Shown here: one piece after another, positions 10,815-21,839 of the stretch
Numbering within the stretch: the stretch's first letter is position 1
Layout of the letters: each line of letters begins with the position of its first letter
Source of the DNA: Capra hircus
Lineage: Eukaryota; Chordata; Mammalia; Artiodactyla; Bovidae
Length of the DNA stretch: 64,000 nucleotides
Direction: 5' to 3'
NCBI RefSeq assembly: GCF_001704415.2
Contig: NC_030824.1
Coordinates: 37,381,022-37,445,021 of the forward strand
Translations under genes and position numbers: made by a program
The notes under the pieces: model-generated
The model's database searches: none
Told to the model about the DNA's origin: nothing
The model's input: only the letters and a program-made list of their open reading frames with translations

Positions 10815-12402
10815 AGACGGCAGCCCTGGTAACTGTAATACACTGCCACACAATTGCGTTCATTTCACATGCTAGCAAAGTAATGCTCAAAATTCTCCAA
10901 GCTAGGCTTCAACAATACGTGAACTGAGAACTTCCAAATGTTCAAGTTGGATTTAGCAAAGGCAGAGGAACCAGAGATTAAATTGCCAACATTCACTGGA
11001 TCACAGAAAAAGCAAGGGAATTCCAGAAAAACATCTACTTCTGCTTTATTGCCTATGCCAAAGCCTTTGACTGTATAGATCACAACAAGCTGTGGAAAAT
11101 TCTGAAAGAGATGGGAATACCAGACCACGTTACCTGCCTCCTGAAAAATCTGTACACAGGTCAAGAAGTAAAAGTTAGAACTGGACATGGAACAATGGAC
11201 TGGTTCCAAATTAGGAAAGAAGTACGTCAAGGCTGTATATTGTCACCCCGATTATTTAACTTATATACAAAGTACATTATGTGAAGTGCCAGGCTAAAAG
11301 AAACACAAACTAGAATTAAGATTGCCTGGAGAAATATCAATAACCTCGGAGAAGGCAATGGCAACCCACTCCAGTACTCTTGCCTGGAAAATTCCTTGGA
11401 CAGAGGAGCTTGGTAGGCTGCAGTCCATGGGGCTGCTAAGAGTCAGACATGACTGAGTGACTTCACTTTCATTTTTCACTTTCATGCATTGGAGAAGGAA
11501 ATGGCAACCCACTCCAGTGTTCTTGCCTGGAGAATCCCAGGGATGGGGAAGCCTGGTGGGCTGCCATTTATGGGGTCACACAGCCAGACATGACTGAAGC
11601 AATTTAGCAGCAGCAGCAGCAGCAGATAGGCAGATGACACCCTCTTATGACAGAAAGCAAAGAGTATAACTAAAGAGCCTCTTGATGAAAGTGAAAGAGG
11701 AGAGAGAAAAAGCTGGTTTAAAACTCAACATTCAAAAAAAACTAAGATCATGGAATGCAGTCCCATCACTTCATGGCAAATAGATGGGGAAGCAATGAAA
11801 ATAGTTAGAGACTTTATTTTTTTGAGCTCCAAAATCATTGCAGATGGTGACTGCAGTCATGAAATTAAAAGACGCTTGATCCTTGGAAGAACAGCTATAA
11901 CAAACCTAGACAGTGTATTAAAAATCAGAGACATTACTTTGCCAACAAAGGCCTGTCTAATCAAAGTTGTGGTTTTTCCAGTAGTCATATATGAGTTGGA
12001 CCACAAAGAAAGCAGAGTGTCCAAGAATTGATGCTTTTGAACTGTGGTGGTGGAGAAGACTCTTGAGAGTTCCCTTGGACTGCAAGGAGATCAAATCAGT
12101 CAATCCTAAAGGAAATCAGTCCTAAATATTCATTGGAAGGAGTGATGCTGAAGCTGAAGCTCCAATACTTTGGCTACCTGATGCGAAGAACTGACTCATT
12201 AGAAAAGACCTTGATGCTGGGAAAGATTGAAGGCAGGAGGAGAAGAGGACAACAGAAGGTGAGATGGTTGGTTGGCATCACTGACTCAATGGACATGAGT
12301 TTGAGTATTCTCCAGGAGTTGGTGATGGACAGGGAAGTCTGGCATGCTGCAGTCCATGGGGTCACAAAGAGTTGGGCACAACTAAGTGACTGAACTGAAT
12401 GG
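10815..12402 (+). mobile_element. 5'-truncated BovB LINE, reverse-transcriptase half
   Basis: BovB is an RTE-clade LINE abundant in ruminants. The copy enters near 'ccacacaattgcgttcattt', continues through the palm (the text for CFIAYAKAFDCIDHNKLWK near 11040-11100) and runs to the 3' end 'gactgaactgaa'. A Bov-A2 at 11348-11623 splits the YADD box, whose Tyr codon is now TAG (11627-11629). Open pieces remain at 11750-12031 and 12133-12393; the latter encodes the usual C-terminal [20 protein letters not shown]. It lacks the endonuclease region and is broken by frameshifts, so it is dead. Confidence 0.93.
11348..11623 (+). repeat. Bov-A2 SINE splitting the BovB catalytic box
   Basis: A dimer beginning 'ggagaaggcaatggcaaccc', with an inter-monomer 'cactttcatgcattgg' and an (AGC)n tail at about 11607-11623. 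It is inserted between the codons for NNL and R-(Y)ADD of the BovB reverse transcriptase. No clear TSD is seen. Confidence 0.95.
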
Positions 12403-13548
12403 GAAACAAAGATTACTTTCTTCTCTCTTTTCCCAAGAAGTAAGACTCTCCTCCCCTTTCTGGCTTTGACTGAGAGGACAGAACCCTGTAAGGCACATAG
12501 AATCAATATTTATAAAAGAGATGCATGAAGGGAGGATGCTCTGATCATCCGATTATATGTGCCGTTATTTCTGATCTTTAAAAAGAATCTAAGGCACTCT
12601 GCTCAGAAAAAACATATTTTTAACCCTGGTGGCCTAAGCCGCACATTCCGACTACTTAATTACATTCTGCATTAGAGTATCCTTCCAAGTGTTCCAGAAC
12701 TCATGGTGGTTTTCATTTCCTATCCCTAGCTACTCCGTTGTTGTGCTATTGTTATTATTTAACATTCCTGAGAGTAGACAGATGCACTGTTTGAAACAGG
12801 AGTATGTATTTCCTATTGAATAAGCTAATAGGCTAAAATCTGGTTGCCATATTCCATCTCCAAGCTGAATAAAATAAATGCATTAAAAAAAAACATAATA
12901 AAGGGAACAGTGAAAGAAAATACAAGACAAGGCATCTGTCTGGTGAAAACCCAAACCAGCTGATGCAGAGAATAGACTACTTTGTGACTTTGGGTCTGGC
13001 TAATGTTCTCCTTTTTTGCAAAAACAATACAACACTTGTGCTTATGTTGTAAATGGACAGGGTTATTATTTTCTAATAAAAGACTTAAATATGTTTAAGG
13101 AAGGATCACAGAAGGATGGGGCATTTTTGGACAGCAATAGCATTCCATTTAAAATAACAATTGTACATTGTAACACTCCATTCTTCCCATCCAGATTTCT
13201 TTCGAATCATTTGATACAGCATTCCCATTTTTTAACAGTGAAATTCACTCTTCGTTAGAATCATACAACTAACAACAAAAAAATCACATACTCAGAAAAT
13301 TTTGACAGCAGGGAGCCAGTGTAGCAATGATTGATTATGACAAGCCCCTAGCCCTTCTCTTCTATTTCAGTGGAAGAGCTCTCTCTCCTTGTAAGACAAT
13401 CCCTTTATTTGTGCTTTGATACTGTACCCTCTGCCTTGGGCAATTCAGTCTACCAACTATTCTCTCTAGTCTGACTTCAGCCTACTCCTATCTACTTGTC
13501 TTTCACACTTATGTATGAGCATGCCAAGTCTATTTTATGTAGCATGAC
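12403..13548. other. Unassigned AT-rich sequence
   Basis: No known repeat or coding domain is seen. There is an A-run near 12884-12892. An 80-codon plus-strand frame at 13016-13258 lacks any recognisable motif. Confidence 0.45.
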
Positions 13549-13562
13549 AGCAACATTTTAAA

Positions 13563-14079
13563 AAAGTATTTATTTTTAATTGAAGGATAATTGCTTTACA
13601 GCATTGTGTTGGTTTCTGTCAAACATCAATATGAATCAGCCATAAGTATACCTATGCCCCTTCCCTCTTGGACCTCCCTCCCACCTCCCTCTCCATCCCA
13701 CCCCTTCAGGTTGTCACAGAGCCCCCGTCAGGGTTCCCCGAGTCATACAGCAAACTCCCACTGGCTATCTATTTTACATATGTTAGTGTATATGTTTCCA
13801 TGCTACTCTCTCCATTCGTCCCACCCTCTCCTTCCTACTCCCCACCCCCGGGTCGATAAGTCTATCCAGTATGTCTGTGTTTCCACCACTGCCTACAAAT
13901 AGGTTCATCGGTATCATCTTTCTAGATTCCATATATACGCATTAATACATGATATTTGTTTTTCTCTTTCTGACTTACTTTACACTGTATAAATAGGCTC
14001 TAGTTTCATCCACCTCATTAGCATTAACTCAAATGTGTTCCTTTTCATGGTGGAGTAACATTCCGTTGTCCAGAACAAT
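13563..14079 (-). mobile_element. 5'-truncated L1 3' end
   Basis: The reverse complement of the ruminant L1 3' UTR and the last ORF2 codons: 'ttgaaggataattgctttac' at the tail side, 'ccctctccttc', then 'ggtggagtaacattcc' at the 5' break. The flanks agcaacattttaaa (13549-13562) and agcaatatttttaaa (14080-14094) form an imperfect TSD. Confidence 0.9.
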
Positions 14080-14363
14080 AGCAATATTTTTAAAGGAGAT
14101 GAATATTCTCTTCTCTTTTACATTTCCTGAGCAGGACCTTCCTCTAGTTCTGGCAGAGCATCTGTTTGCCTCGGGGAGGATTAGAATTGTGGAAGCTGGA
14201 TTGCTCTGAGTCAGAGGCAGTCACTCTTCAGCTTTTGACATCTGGAATAAAATATGTGAGTTGACTACAAGACTGAAGTTTTGAAAGCCAGGCTTGGTTA
14301 AGGGGGGAAAAAAAAATTACCTAAAATCCTCTAGCTTGCACTATTGTACTAATGGAATCTGCA
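14080..14363. other. Unassigned sequence left of the inverted repeat
   Basis: Single-copy in appearance; no domain or repeat is recognised. It includes an A-run near 14310. Confidence 0.4.
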
Positions 14364-14902
14364 TTCGAGGAAAACATACTCTTCATGGAGCTGGACAAAT
14401 GGGTCATTCAGGCCTCATGCTGAACTCCATGCTGATTTTCCATGGAGGAAGCCTGGGACATGGTACCAGTATCTCAGGACAGGGAAACAAGAAGCTTGGA
14501 GGAAATGAGGGAAGGCTTGTCATTCTATCATAGATATTTTCTGTTTACCAGAGCCAGAATATGTCATGAAGAATGTCTGTCATAAGGGAACTGGGAAGCC
14601 GTCCCACTTTTATTGCTAGGCCAAGGGTGGGCGAAGTATATGGTGAAACCCATATATCTTGATTGCCCTGTTTTAGACCATGGTTCCAAATGTGAGAAAT
14701 GCTATCAAGTGCGAAGAAAACCCAAGAGTGGAGCGAAGTTGATACCACTTCCTGTTTAGAACTCTGGGAGGAGGCGCACATGCAGGTTCCTTTCCTGCCA
14801 CAGACCTTCCCCAGGCTCCCTCCGCAGGAAATCGGCCTGGGGATGAGAATGAGGCCTGAAGGACCCACTTGTCTGACTCCATAAGGAATATGTTTTCCTC
14901 TA
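14364..14902. repeat. Unclassified inverted repeat, 92-bp arms
   Basis: Bases 14366-14457 align without gaps to the reverse complement of about 14810-14901, with 72 of 92 matches by hand count. Shared words include 'gaggaaaacata', 'ttcaggcctca' and 'gagcctggg' or 'aagcctggg'. The arms are about 350 bp apart. Most differences are transitions, as expected of an old pair. Peptide shadows of the two arms resemble each other (GKHxxxG and GGSLG), which reflects the DNA similarity, not a gene. It could be two oppositely oriented copies of one unrecognised repeat, or an inverted duplication. Confidence 0.8.
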
Positions 14903-15174
14903 TCCCAAATACCTTTCTGGGAAGGAAGAAGAAAATGTGAATAACACTTCTGATCGGAAGTTGGATTTTCAATTGGTGCCTTATTCACAAGACTGCTTTA
15001 TATAAAAAGAAACCATTTAAACCACGTAAGACAGAGGCACACTTTTCTAGCAAGTTTAGGTAAATTTTTGTTTCCACTAACCAAAGGGGAGAAATAGTGG
15101 ATGTTTACCAGATATTTATGAATGCCAAATATTCCTGAAATACCCTCCTTATATCTGGAGCATTTGCCACATTT
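14903..15174. other. Unassigned sequence
   Basis: Nothing recognised between the inverted repeat and the BovB copy. Confidence 0.4.
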
Positions 15175-15183
15175 TGAGTACAG

Positions 15184-16051
15184 TCTTATTTAACTTATAT
15201 GCAGAGTACATCATGAGAAATGCTGGGCTGGAGGAAGCACAAGCTGGAATCAAGATTGCCAGGAGAAATATCAATAACCTCAGATATGCAGATGATACCA
15301 CCTTTATGGCAGAAAGTGAAGAAGAACTAAAGAGCCTCTTGATGAAAGTCAAAGAAGAGAGTGAAAAAGTTGGCTTAAAGCTCAACATTCAGAAAACTAA
15401 GATTATGGCATCCAGTCTCATCACTTTATGGCAAATAGATGGGGAAACAGCGGAAACAGCAGCTGACTTTATTTTGTGGGGCTCCAAAATCACTGCAGAT
15501 GGTGATTGCAGCCATGAAATTAAAAGATGCTTAGTCCTTGGAAGGAAAGTTACGACCAACCTAGACAGCATATTAAAAAGCAGAGAAATTACTTTGTCCA
15601 CAAAGGTTCGTCTAGTCAAGGCTATGGTTTTTCCAGTAGTCATGTATGGATGTGAGAGTTGGACTATAAAGAAAGCTGAGTGCTGAAGAATTGGTGCTTC
15701 TGAACTGTGGTGTTGGAGAAGATTCTTGAGAGCTCCTTGGACTGCAAGAAGATCCAACCAGTCCATCCTAAAGCAGATAGGTCCTGGGTATTCATTGGAC
15801 AGACTGATGTTGAAGCTGAAACTCCAGTACTTTGGCCACCTGATGCAAAGAGCTGACTCATTGGAAAAGATCCTGATGCTGGGAAAGATTGAGGGCAGGA
15901 GGAGAAGGGGATGACAGAGAATGAGATGTTTGGATGGCATCACCAACTCAACTCAGTGGACTCTGGGAGTTGGTGATGTACAGGGAGGCCTGGCGTGCTG
16001 CAGTTCATGGGGTCGCAAAGAGTCGGGCATGACTGAGTGACTGAACTGAAC
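15184..16051 (+). mobile_element. 5'-truncated BovB LINE with TSD
   Basis: An open frame at 15174-15686 carries NNLRYADDTTFMAESEEEL, so the reverse-transcriptase catalytic box (YADD at 15285-15296) is intact. The frame then continues through [19 protein letters not shown] to a TGA. The C-terminal part follows in another frame to 'gactgaactgaactga'. The flanks are tgagtacag at 15175-15183 and 16052-16060, a perfect 9-bp TSD. The insertion starts just upstream of the catalytic box, so fingers and endonuclease are absent. Confidence 0.95.
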
Positions 16052-16060
16052 TGAGTACAG

Positions 16061-16485
16061 CCTTTGCTAAGGAGAAGCCAGAATCTATTCCCCCAATATT
16101 TTGTTATTGATGTACAGACTCTTCTAAGATATGCTCAGATAAGACTTTGATTTGAAAATAAGTGAAGTATCACAAACAAGGCAGCACTAACATCTGGCTT
16201 CTGACATCAGGTCTTACTCTTATTGGAATGAACTGTGAGTCTCCAATAATATCTAAACGGTATTGTCATTATCCATGCTGAGTAACAGTGGCTGAATGTT
16301 TCCACTATAGTAACCTTATTTTGCGGATGGTTATTGTTCTTTGGTGTGTGGCTTCCATTCTTGACTCCCTGACCTCAGAGATTCTTGGCGCTATCTATCA
16401 TGATTCATTAGATCCCTTATCTTATTAAGCAAGTTGTGGATCACTAGGAACCACAGCCAGTAACAGCTAACTTTATTGAACGCTT
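16061..16485. other. Unassigned sequence
   Basis: No gene or repeat recognised. Confidence 0.4.
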
Positions 16486-16703
16486 TGTGCACTCAGTTGC
16501 TCACTTGTGTCTGACTATTTGAGACCTCCCAAACTGTAGCCTGCCAGGCTCCATTGTCCATGGAATTTTCCAGGCAAGAATACTGGAGTGGGTTGCGATT
16601 TCCTTCTCCAGGGGACCCTCTCGACTCAGGAACAGAACCCACATCTCCTGCATCTCCTACATTGGCAGGTGGATTATTTAACACAAAACCACCTGAGAAG
16701 CCT
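16486..16703 (-). repeat. Bov-tA SINE
   Basis: Full-length reverse copy: tail side 'tgtgcactcagttgctc', body 'aatactggagtgggttgcga', head 'ttggcaggtggattattt'. It opens a cluster of four Bov-tA copies and stands opposite to the next one. Confidence 0.92.
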
Positions 16704-16737
16704 CACAGAGTGCTCTTCTGAGTACCATCCACAGCTT

Positions 16738-16905
16738 TATGCAGGAGACCTGGGTTTGATCCCTTGTCAGGAAGACTGCCTGGAGAAGGGAATGACTACC
16801 CACTCCAGTATTTTTGCCTAGAGACTCCCATGGACAGAGGAACCTTGCACGATACAGTCCATGGGGTCGCAAAGAGTCAGATATGACTGAGCACCTAAGC
16901 ACACA
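16738..16905 (+). repeat. Bov-tA SINE, head-truncated
   Basis: Starts within the tRNA-derived part ('gcaggagacctgggtttgat') and runs to 'gactgagcacctaagc' with a short CA tail. It is inverted relative to the copy 35 bp upstream. Confidence 0.9.
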
Positions 16906-16947
16906 CACACACATATGTGGGTTTAATCAGTTTCAATGTTTTATTTT

Positions 16948-17163
16948 GGGAACTTCCCAGGTGGCACAGTGGTAAAGAATTTGCCTGCCAATGCAGGAGA
17001 TGTGCAAGAGATGTGGGTTTGATCTCTGGGTCAGGTAGATCCACTGGAGCAGGAAATGACAACCCACTCTAGTATTCTTGGCCAGGAAAATTCCTTGCAC
17101 GCAGAATCCTGGTGGGCTACAGTCCACGGAGTGGCAAAGAGTTGGACATGACTGAGCATACAC
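16948..17163 (+). repeat. Bov-tA SINE
   Basis: Complete copy from 'gggaacttcccaggtggcac' to 'ttggacatgactgagc', with a few-base insertion near 17005 ('gtgcaagagat'). Confidence 0.93.
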
Positions 17164-17204
17164 ATACTTTGTTTATCTCATGTACTTCCTCTCAACTATA
17201 TTAA

Positions 17205-17352
17205 TAAAATAGACACTATTAGTATCCACATTTTACAGATGAGGCAACTTAGAGGGAGATTCAATAACTTGCCCAAAATTGTTTGTTAAGCAGTATGTGG
17301 TGGACCTGAGATTCCAAGTCAGCCAGTCTAACCCTGTAGCCCATATTTTACC
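17205..17352 (-). repeat. MIR SINE relic
   Basis: 'acattttacagatgaggcaa', 'ataacttgcccaaaattg' and 'aagcagtatgtggtgga' follow MIR in reverse orientation. Confidence 0.8.
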
Positions 17353-17374
17353 CTTACAATTTAGAGTTCATTTT

Positions 17375-17515
17375 ATACATATATATATATATATATATAG
17401 GTACCTTTATATATATATATAGATACCATATATATATATATGTATATCTGTACCATATATATATATATCTCATTATATATCATATAATATGTATATTATA
17501 TATATAATATATATG
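17375..17515. repeat. AT-dinucleotide tract
   Basis: About 140 bp of TA/AT repeats, with short 'ggtacctt' and 'ctgtacc' interruptions. This sequence can extrude cruciforms and is often polymorphic in length. Confidence 0.95.
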
Positions 17516-17520
17516 ACTAG

Positions 17521-17730
17521 ACTTCCCAGGTGGCGCTAGTGGTAAAGAACCTGCCTGCAACTGCAGGAGAGAGGAGTTTAAACTCTGGGTCAGAAAGATC
17601 CCCTGGAGGAGGGCATGGCGCCGACTCCAGTATTCTTGCCAGGAGAACTCCAGGGTCAGAGGAAACTGGCGGCTACAGTTCGCAGGGTGGCAGACTGTCG
17701 GACATGACTGAAACAACTTAGCGTGTCTGC
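17521..17730 (+). repeat. Bov-tA SINE
   Basis: From 'acttcccaggtggcgctagt' to 'gacatgactgaaacaactta'. It directly abuts the AT tract and carries 'gcgccgactccag' in place of the common 'gcaacccactccag'. Confidence 0.92.
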
Positions 17731-17869
17731 TCATACGCATGTCTGTACCTGCTTCTATAAGGCATGAGTAAATCTCTAGCTATGTACATTATATATAGCC
17801 TGAGAAAATCCCCTACCTATCTCATTCTGTTTATAAACACTGCTCTATTTCCCAAGCTTGTCCTTTTTG

Positions 17870-19338
17870 GATGTGTTGAAAGCATGGTTACTTTTGCTTT
17901 TCCCACTTCATTCACTATCTTCCACTTTCAATCCACTAAAATACAGCTTCCTCTCCTGAAACTGTTTATCATCAAGGTCACCAGAAGTGTTATCAATAGT
18001 CTCTTTTTTGGTCTTTATTCTTTATCTCTCTACAGTGTTTTCCATGTGATTCCTTACTTATCTTTTGATTCTTTTGAACTATTTGGTTTCTGTGATATTT
18101 TTGTGACTTGGGTTTTATCCTAGAGCCTGGGCCGGTGTTTCTCAGGGACTTTCATAGACTCTATTTCTTCTGACATACTTTAAACATCATTTCAAATTCT
18201 CAGTCTTCTTTCACTTCCCCTGAATGAACTTAAACATACTCTAGATACAGAAACATTGATGAACCTCTAGCACCTTCAGCAAATATATTTATCCTATGAT
18301 CTATCATTACACCTTATATTGTCTCCTGGAAATCTCTCCTAGTATGTTCCAAAGATATTTCAAATTCAAACTTAGTATTTTCCAATAAACATATTTTTCC
18401 TTTTCAAATTTCTCCTCCTTCATTCCCATTATCAGTTAATGAAAGAAGCATCACCTCACTCAATCAAAAAGCCCACAAGTCATCTATTCCTTCATTTTCA
18501 TCTTCGTGCTCCATCTCAATTCACCATCAAGTACTAAATACATTACCTCCTTAACAGTACACAGCCATCCCCTCCTCACCATCTCTACTACCTCTGCTTT
18601 TATCTTTTTGTACTAGTTACTACAACAGCCTGCTAAATCCATCTACATGGGATTTCCTCTTTATATTTTCCACCTCCTGCAGAATAAGCTTTAAAAAACA
18701 TGAAGGTAATTATTTCACTTCTCATTTAACATCTTTCAGTTGCTCCCCATTACTAAGGACAGTCTGAGCTTCTCAGCCACTACTTACTTGATCTGGCCTG
18801 TGCTCATCTGGATCCTTTATCATCATATAACTCTCTGTCTACAGAACACATCCCATCTAACTGATTTATCTGCAGTTTCCTCGCATACTCATGCTCTCTT
18901 GTGCAACTGTTTGCATTTGCTATTAAATTCACGTGACCCAGTTGGCTTACTCCTGCTTATCCATCAAAACTCATCTCGGATTTTATGCTTTTCATATCTT
19001 CCCATGTGCTCCTCTTAGTGATAACAGTGTTAACTCTGTGATATTCTCTCACCCACTAGACTGTGACACTTCAAAGGAGATCTGCTCTGTTTTTTGTCTC
19101 AGAATATCCAGGTCCCCCAAGATGACTGGATCATTGTAGAAGCTAAATGAATTGGTATCAAAATTGCACATATTTACTTGAAAGTCCAGAGTGGCTTAGT
19201 GATTTGTCCATTGTCACACTGCTAGTAAATGAGAATGATGTAACTCTTCGTGATTCTTTAACTGACATTCTCAGAATTTAACACAATGCCTGAAATACAG
19301 AGAAGACTTAATATATACTTGTTGAATGAATGAATGAA
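17870..19338 (+). repeat. Long L2 LINE relic
   Basis: About 1.5 kb of pyrimidine-rich L2 text in order: 'ccattatcagttaatg', 'actacaacagcctgct', 'cagttgctccccatta', 'gcaactgtttgcatttgc', 'cccactagactgtgac', and the 3' end 'gttgaatgaatgaatga'. All frames are lost. A short MIR-like piece lies near 19185-19245 ('ttgtccattgtcacactgct'). Confidence 0.75.
19185..19245 (-). repeat. Possible MIR fragment
   Basis: 'gatttgtccattgtcacact' followed by 'gctagtaaatg' resembles the MIR core in reverse orientation. It is short and embedded in the L2 relic. Confidence 0.45.
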
Positions 19339-19339
19339 C

Positions 19340-19742
19340 AAGGAAAAGAAAAATATCTCATTTTCCATAACAAAATGTTTAAAAATAGTGAATTTCAAAA
19401 TACTACAGAGAAAGGAAGCTAAAATACACACTTTTTTGTTCTTATTAAATGGCAATGTTTAAAGAAAATATTTTCAGTGTGATTTCCTAATTTTAAGAGC
19501 CAAATTACATCTGTAACATACTTTCTAAATCTGAGTGTAGTTGTTTATACTGAATAATATAAAATTAAAATTAAGGAGACTAATAAATTTTATATGAAAA
19601 AAGGAGTTAACATTTCCCAGATTTATAACAACATTTTGAATGCCTGAGATTGCTTTTACTGAGTGTCCATCTAAATCAGTAGAACAGTAGAGTGGGAGGC
19701 AGAATTCAAGGACTGCCCCTGTGATCTCCATGTTTTGTTGTC
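19340..19742. other. Unassigned AT-rich sequence
   Basis: No motif, gene or repeat recognised. Confidence 0.4.
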
Positions 19743-19942
19743 AAAGTGAAAGTGAAAATCACTCAGTCGTGTCCAACTCTTTGTGACCCCATGGACTATC
19801 CAGTCCGTGGAATTTTCTAGGCCAGAATACTGGAATGAGTAGTCTTTCCCTTCTCCAGAGAATCTTCCCAACCCAGGGATTGAACCCAGGTCTCCCACAT
19901 TGCAGGAGGATTCTTTACCAGCTGAGCCACAAGGGAAGCCCA
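19743..19942 (-). repeat. Bov-tA SINE
   Basis: Full reverse copy from 'gtgaaagtgaaaatcactca' to the head 'ctgagccacaagggaagccc'. Confidence 0.94.
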
Positions 19943-19964
19943 ATATATATATAGGATTGTGGTT

Positions 19965-20690
19965 ATACCCTATATAATCCCCTCCTCCTGAGTGTGGTTG
20001 GGAGCTGTGATTTGCTTTTAGCCAACAGAATATGGAAAAGGTGATGGGACATCATTCTCATGATTGTACTGCAAGACCTCCTTTAATAGTCCAGACTGAG
20101 GGCCTCTCTCTTGCTGGCTTTAATGAAATAAGACAAGAGAGGGTCACCTGATAGGGAACCACAATGGCCTCGAGTGGCTGAGCAGCCAGCGAGAAAACAA
20201 GGAGCCCTGTTCTCCAGCCACAAATAATAGAATTCTGGCAACAATCAATGTGAGCTTCAGCTAGACTCTGAGTTTCAGAAAAATCGTAGCCCAGCCAACA
20301 CCTTCAATGTTGAAAATGGCTTCAAAAAAAAAAAAAAAAAGGCTGGCTTTTGGGAGAAAACCCAGTTAAGGTGTTCCTGAACTCTTCATCAATGGTAACT
20401 GCATATGTGCTTAGCTGCTCAGTCTTGTCAGACTCTTTGTGACCCTATCGGGCTGTAGTCAACCAGGCTCCTCTGTCCATGGGATTCTCCAGGCAAGTAC
20501 AGTGAAGTGGGTTGCCATTTCCTCCTCCAAGGAATCTTCCTAACCCGAGGGTGGAATCTACGTCTCCTGTGACTCCTGCATTGCATGTATATTCTTCACT
20601 GCTGAGTCATTGGAATGAGATAACAAGTAAGTGCTGTCTGGGGCCTAAGTTTGTGGTGATTTTCCATTTAAAACTAATATACTATAGGTT
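19965..20690 (+). repeat. MaLR-type LTR relic with nested Bov-tA
   Basis: 'cctcctgagtgtggttggg', 'aacagaatatggaaaaggtg', 'agccagcgagaaaacaagga', 'acccagttaag', then after the SINE 'gagataacaag' and 'cctaagtttgtggtgatttt' follow one old mammalian LTR in order. An A17 run at about 20324-20340 expanded inside it. Confidence 0.5.
20400..20612 (-). repeat. Bov-tA SINE nested in LTR relic
   Basis: Reverse copy from 'tatgtgcttagctgctcag' to 'attcttcactgctgagtc'. It splits the LTR relic between 'atggtaactg' and 'gagataacaag'. Confidence 0.9.
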
Positions 20691-21293
20691 AGTCCTTCAC
20701 ATATTTAACATAACAAAACCTATTATGTAACTTTCAAAACTTTAAGAACAAATATATATGTTAATGAAAAGCAAAGTTTTAAAGCATTGAAGGAAAAGAA
20801 AGTCTAATTGCTATCTGAATTATAATTCATGTTTCAAAACATGATAATTAAGCTGTAAGAGAAAAATATATGATAAAAAATTGAGAATGAATAGTAAAGT
20901 CTTATATGGATTTTAATAGACAAGAAAGGAAAATCCCAACCCTATGTTTTTCTTGAGTTTACATCAATATTTATCCATAACTTTCTGTTTTAGAGTATTT
21001 TGTGGCTTTTAGTTTGCAGACTATAGTGGGTCAATCTCTGTTTTATTTAGGAAAGTAAACTATATTAAAAGTACTTAAAATTATACAAAATAAGCAATAT
21101 TTTTAGTAACACTAATAAAATTTCAACTAATTCTAACATTTTTTATCATTAAATATCAATAATATACTTCTCTGTAATCATTGTGTCTCATAAGCTGGTC
21201 CTTTTTCTAACTTTTCTTTCACATGATATAAAACATGTGACTTTGTCACTATCAAAAATAAATTTTAACTTTTTAAAGTAAATCTTAAGTTTT
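20691..21293. other. Unassigned, very AT-rich sequence
   Basis: No coding frame or repeat recognised. Confidence 0.4.
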
Positions 21294-21476
21294 AAAGTGA
21301 AAGTGAAGTCGCTCATTCGTGTCCAACTCTTTGCGACCCCATACACTGTAGCCCACCAGACTCCTCCATCCATGGGATTTTCCAGGCAAGAATACTGGAG
21401 AGGGTTGCCATTTCCTTCTCCAGGAGACCCAGGGATTGAACCCCAGTCCCCCGCATTGTAGGCAGATGCTAACAAA
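21294..21476 (-). repeat. Bov-tA SINE, head-truncated
   Basis: Reverse copy: 'gtgaaagtgaagtcgctcat', 'gccatttccttctccaggag', 'ggattgaaccccagtccccc'. It ends within the tRNA-derived head at 'gcagatgc'. Confidence 0.92.
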
Positions 21477-21630
21477 TAAAGCTTACAGAAAACAAATGCT
21501 TTAACAAACAAGTTTAGCCATCTTTCATTTATAATTGAAAATATTAAAACTAAAAATCTGAAAAATACTTAAAATGATACCCTAAAAACTTCCTTTTCAG
21601 CTGTGTGGAAAATACAATAGTTTCATGTTA

Positions 21631-21839
21631 CCATGCATGTGTGCTCAGCTACTTCAGCTGTGTCCAACTTTTTGTGACCCTATGGACAGTAGCCCACCAG
21701 GCTCCTCTATCCAAGGGATTTTTCCAATAAGAATATCGGAGTGGGTTGCCATTTCCTCCTCCAAGGTATCTTCCCCATTCGGGGATCAGACCTACATTTC
21801 CTGTGGATTCTTAACCACTGAGCCACAAGGGAAACCCCT
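21631..21839 (-). repeat. Bov-tA SINE
   Basis: Full-length reverse copy from 'ccatgcatgtgtgctcagct' to 'cactgagccacaagggaaac'. Confidence 0.92.

Noticed and set aside
14545..14988. 147-codon minus-strand frame as a protein similar to the frame at 14294-14533
   Set aside because: The peptide similarity is a by-product of the inverted DNA repeat. Neither frame has a recognisable domain.
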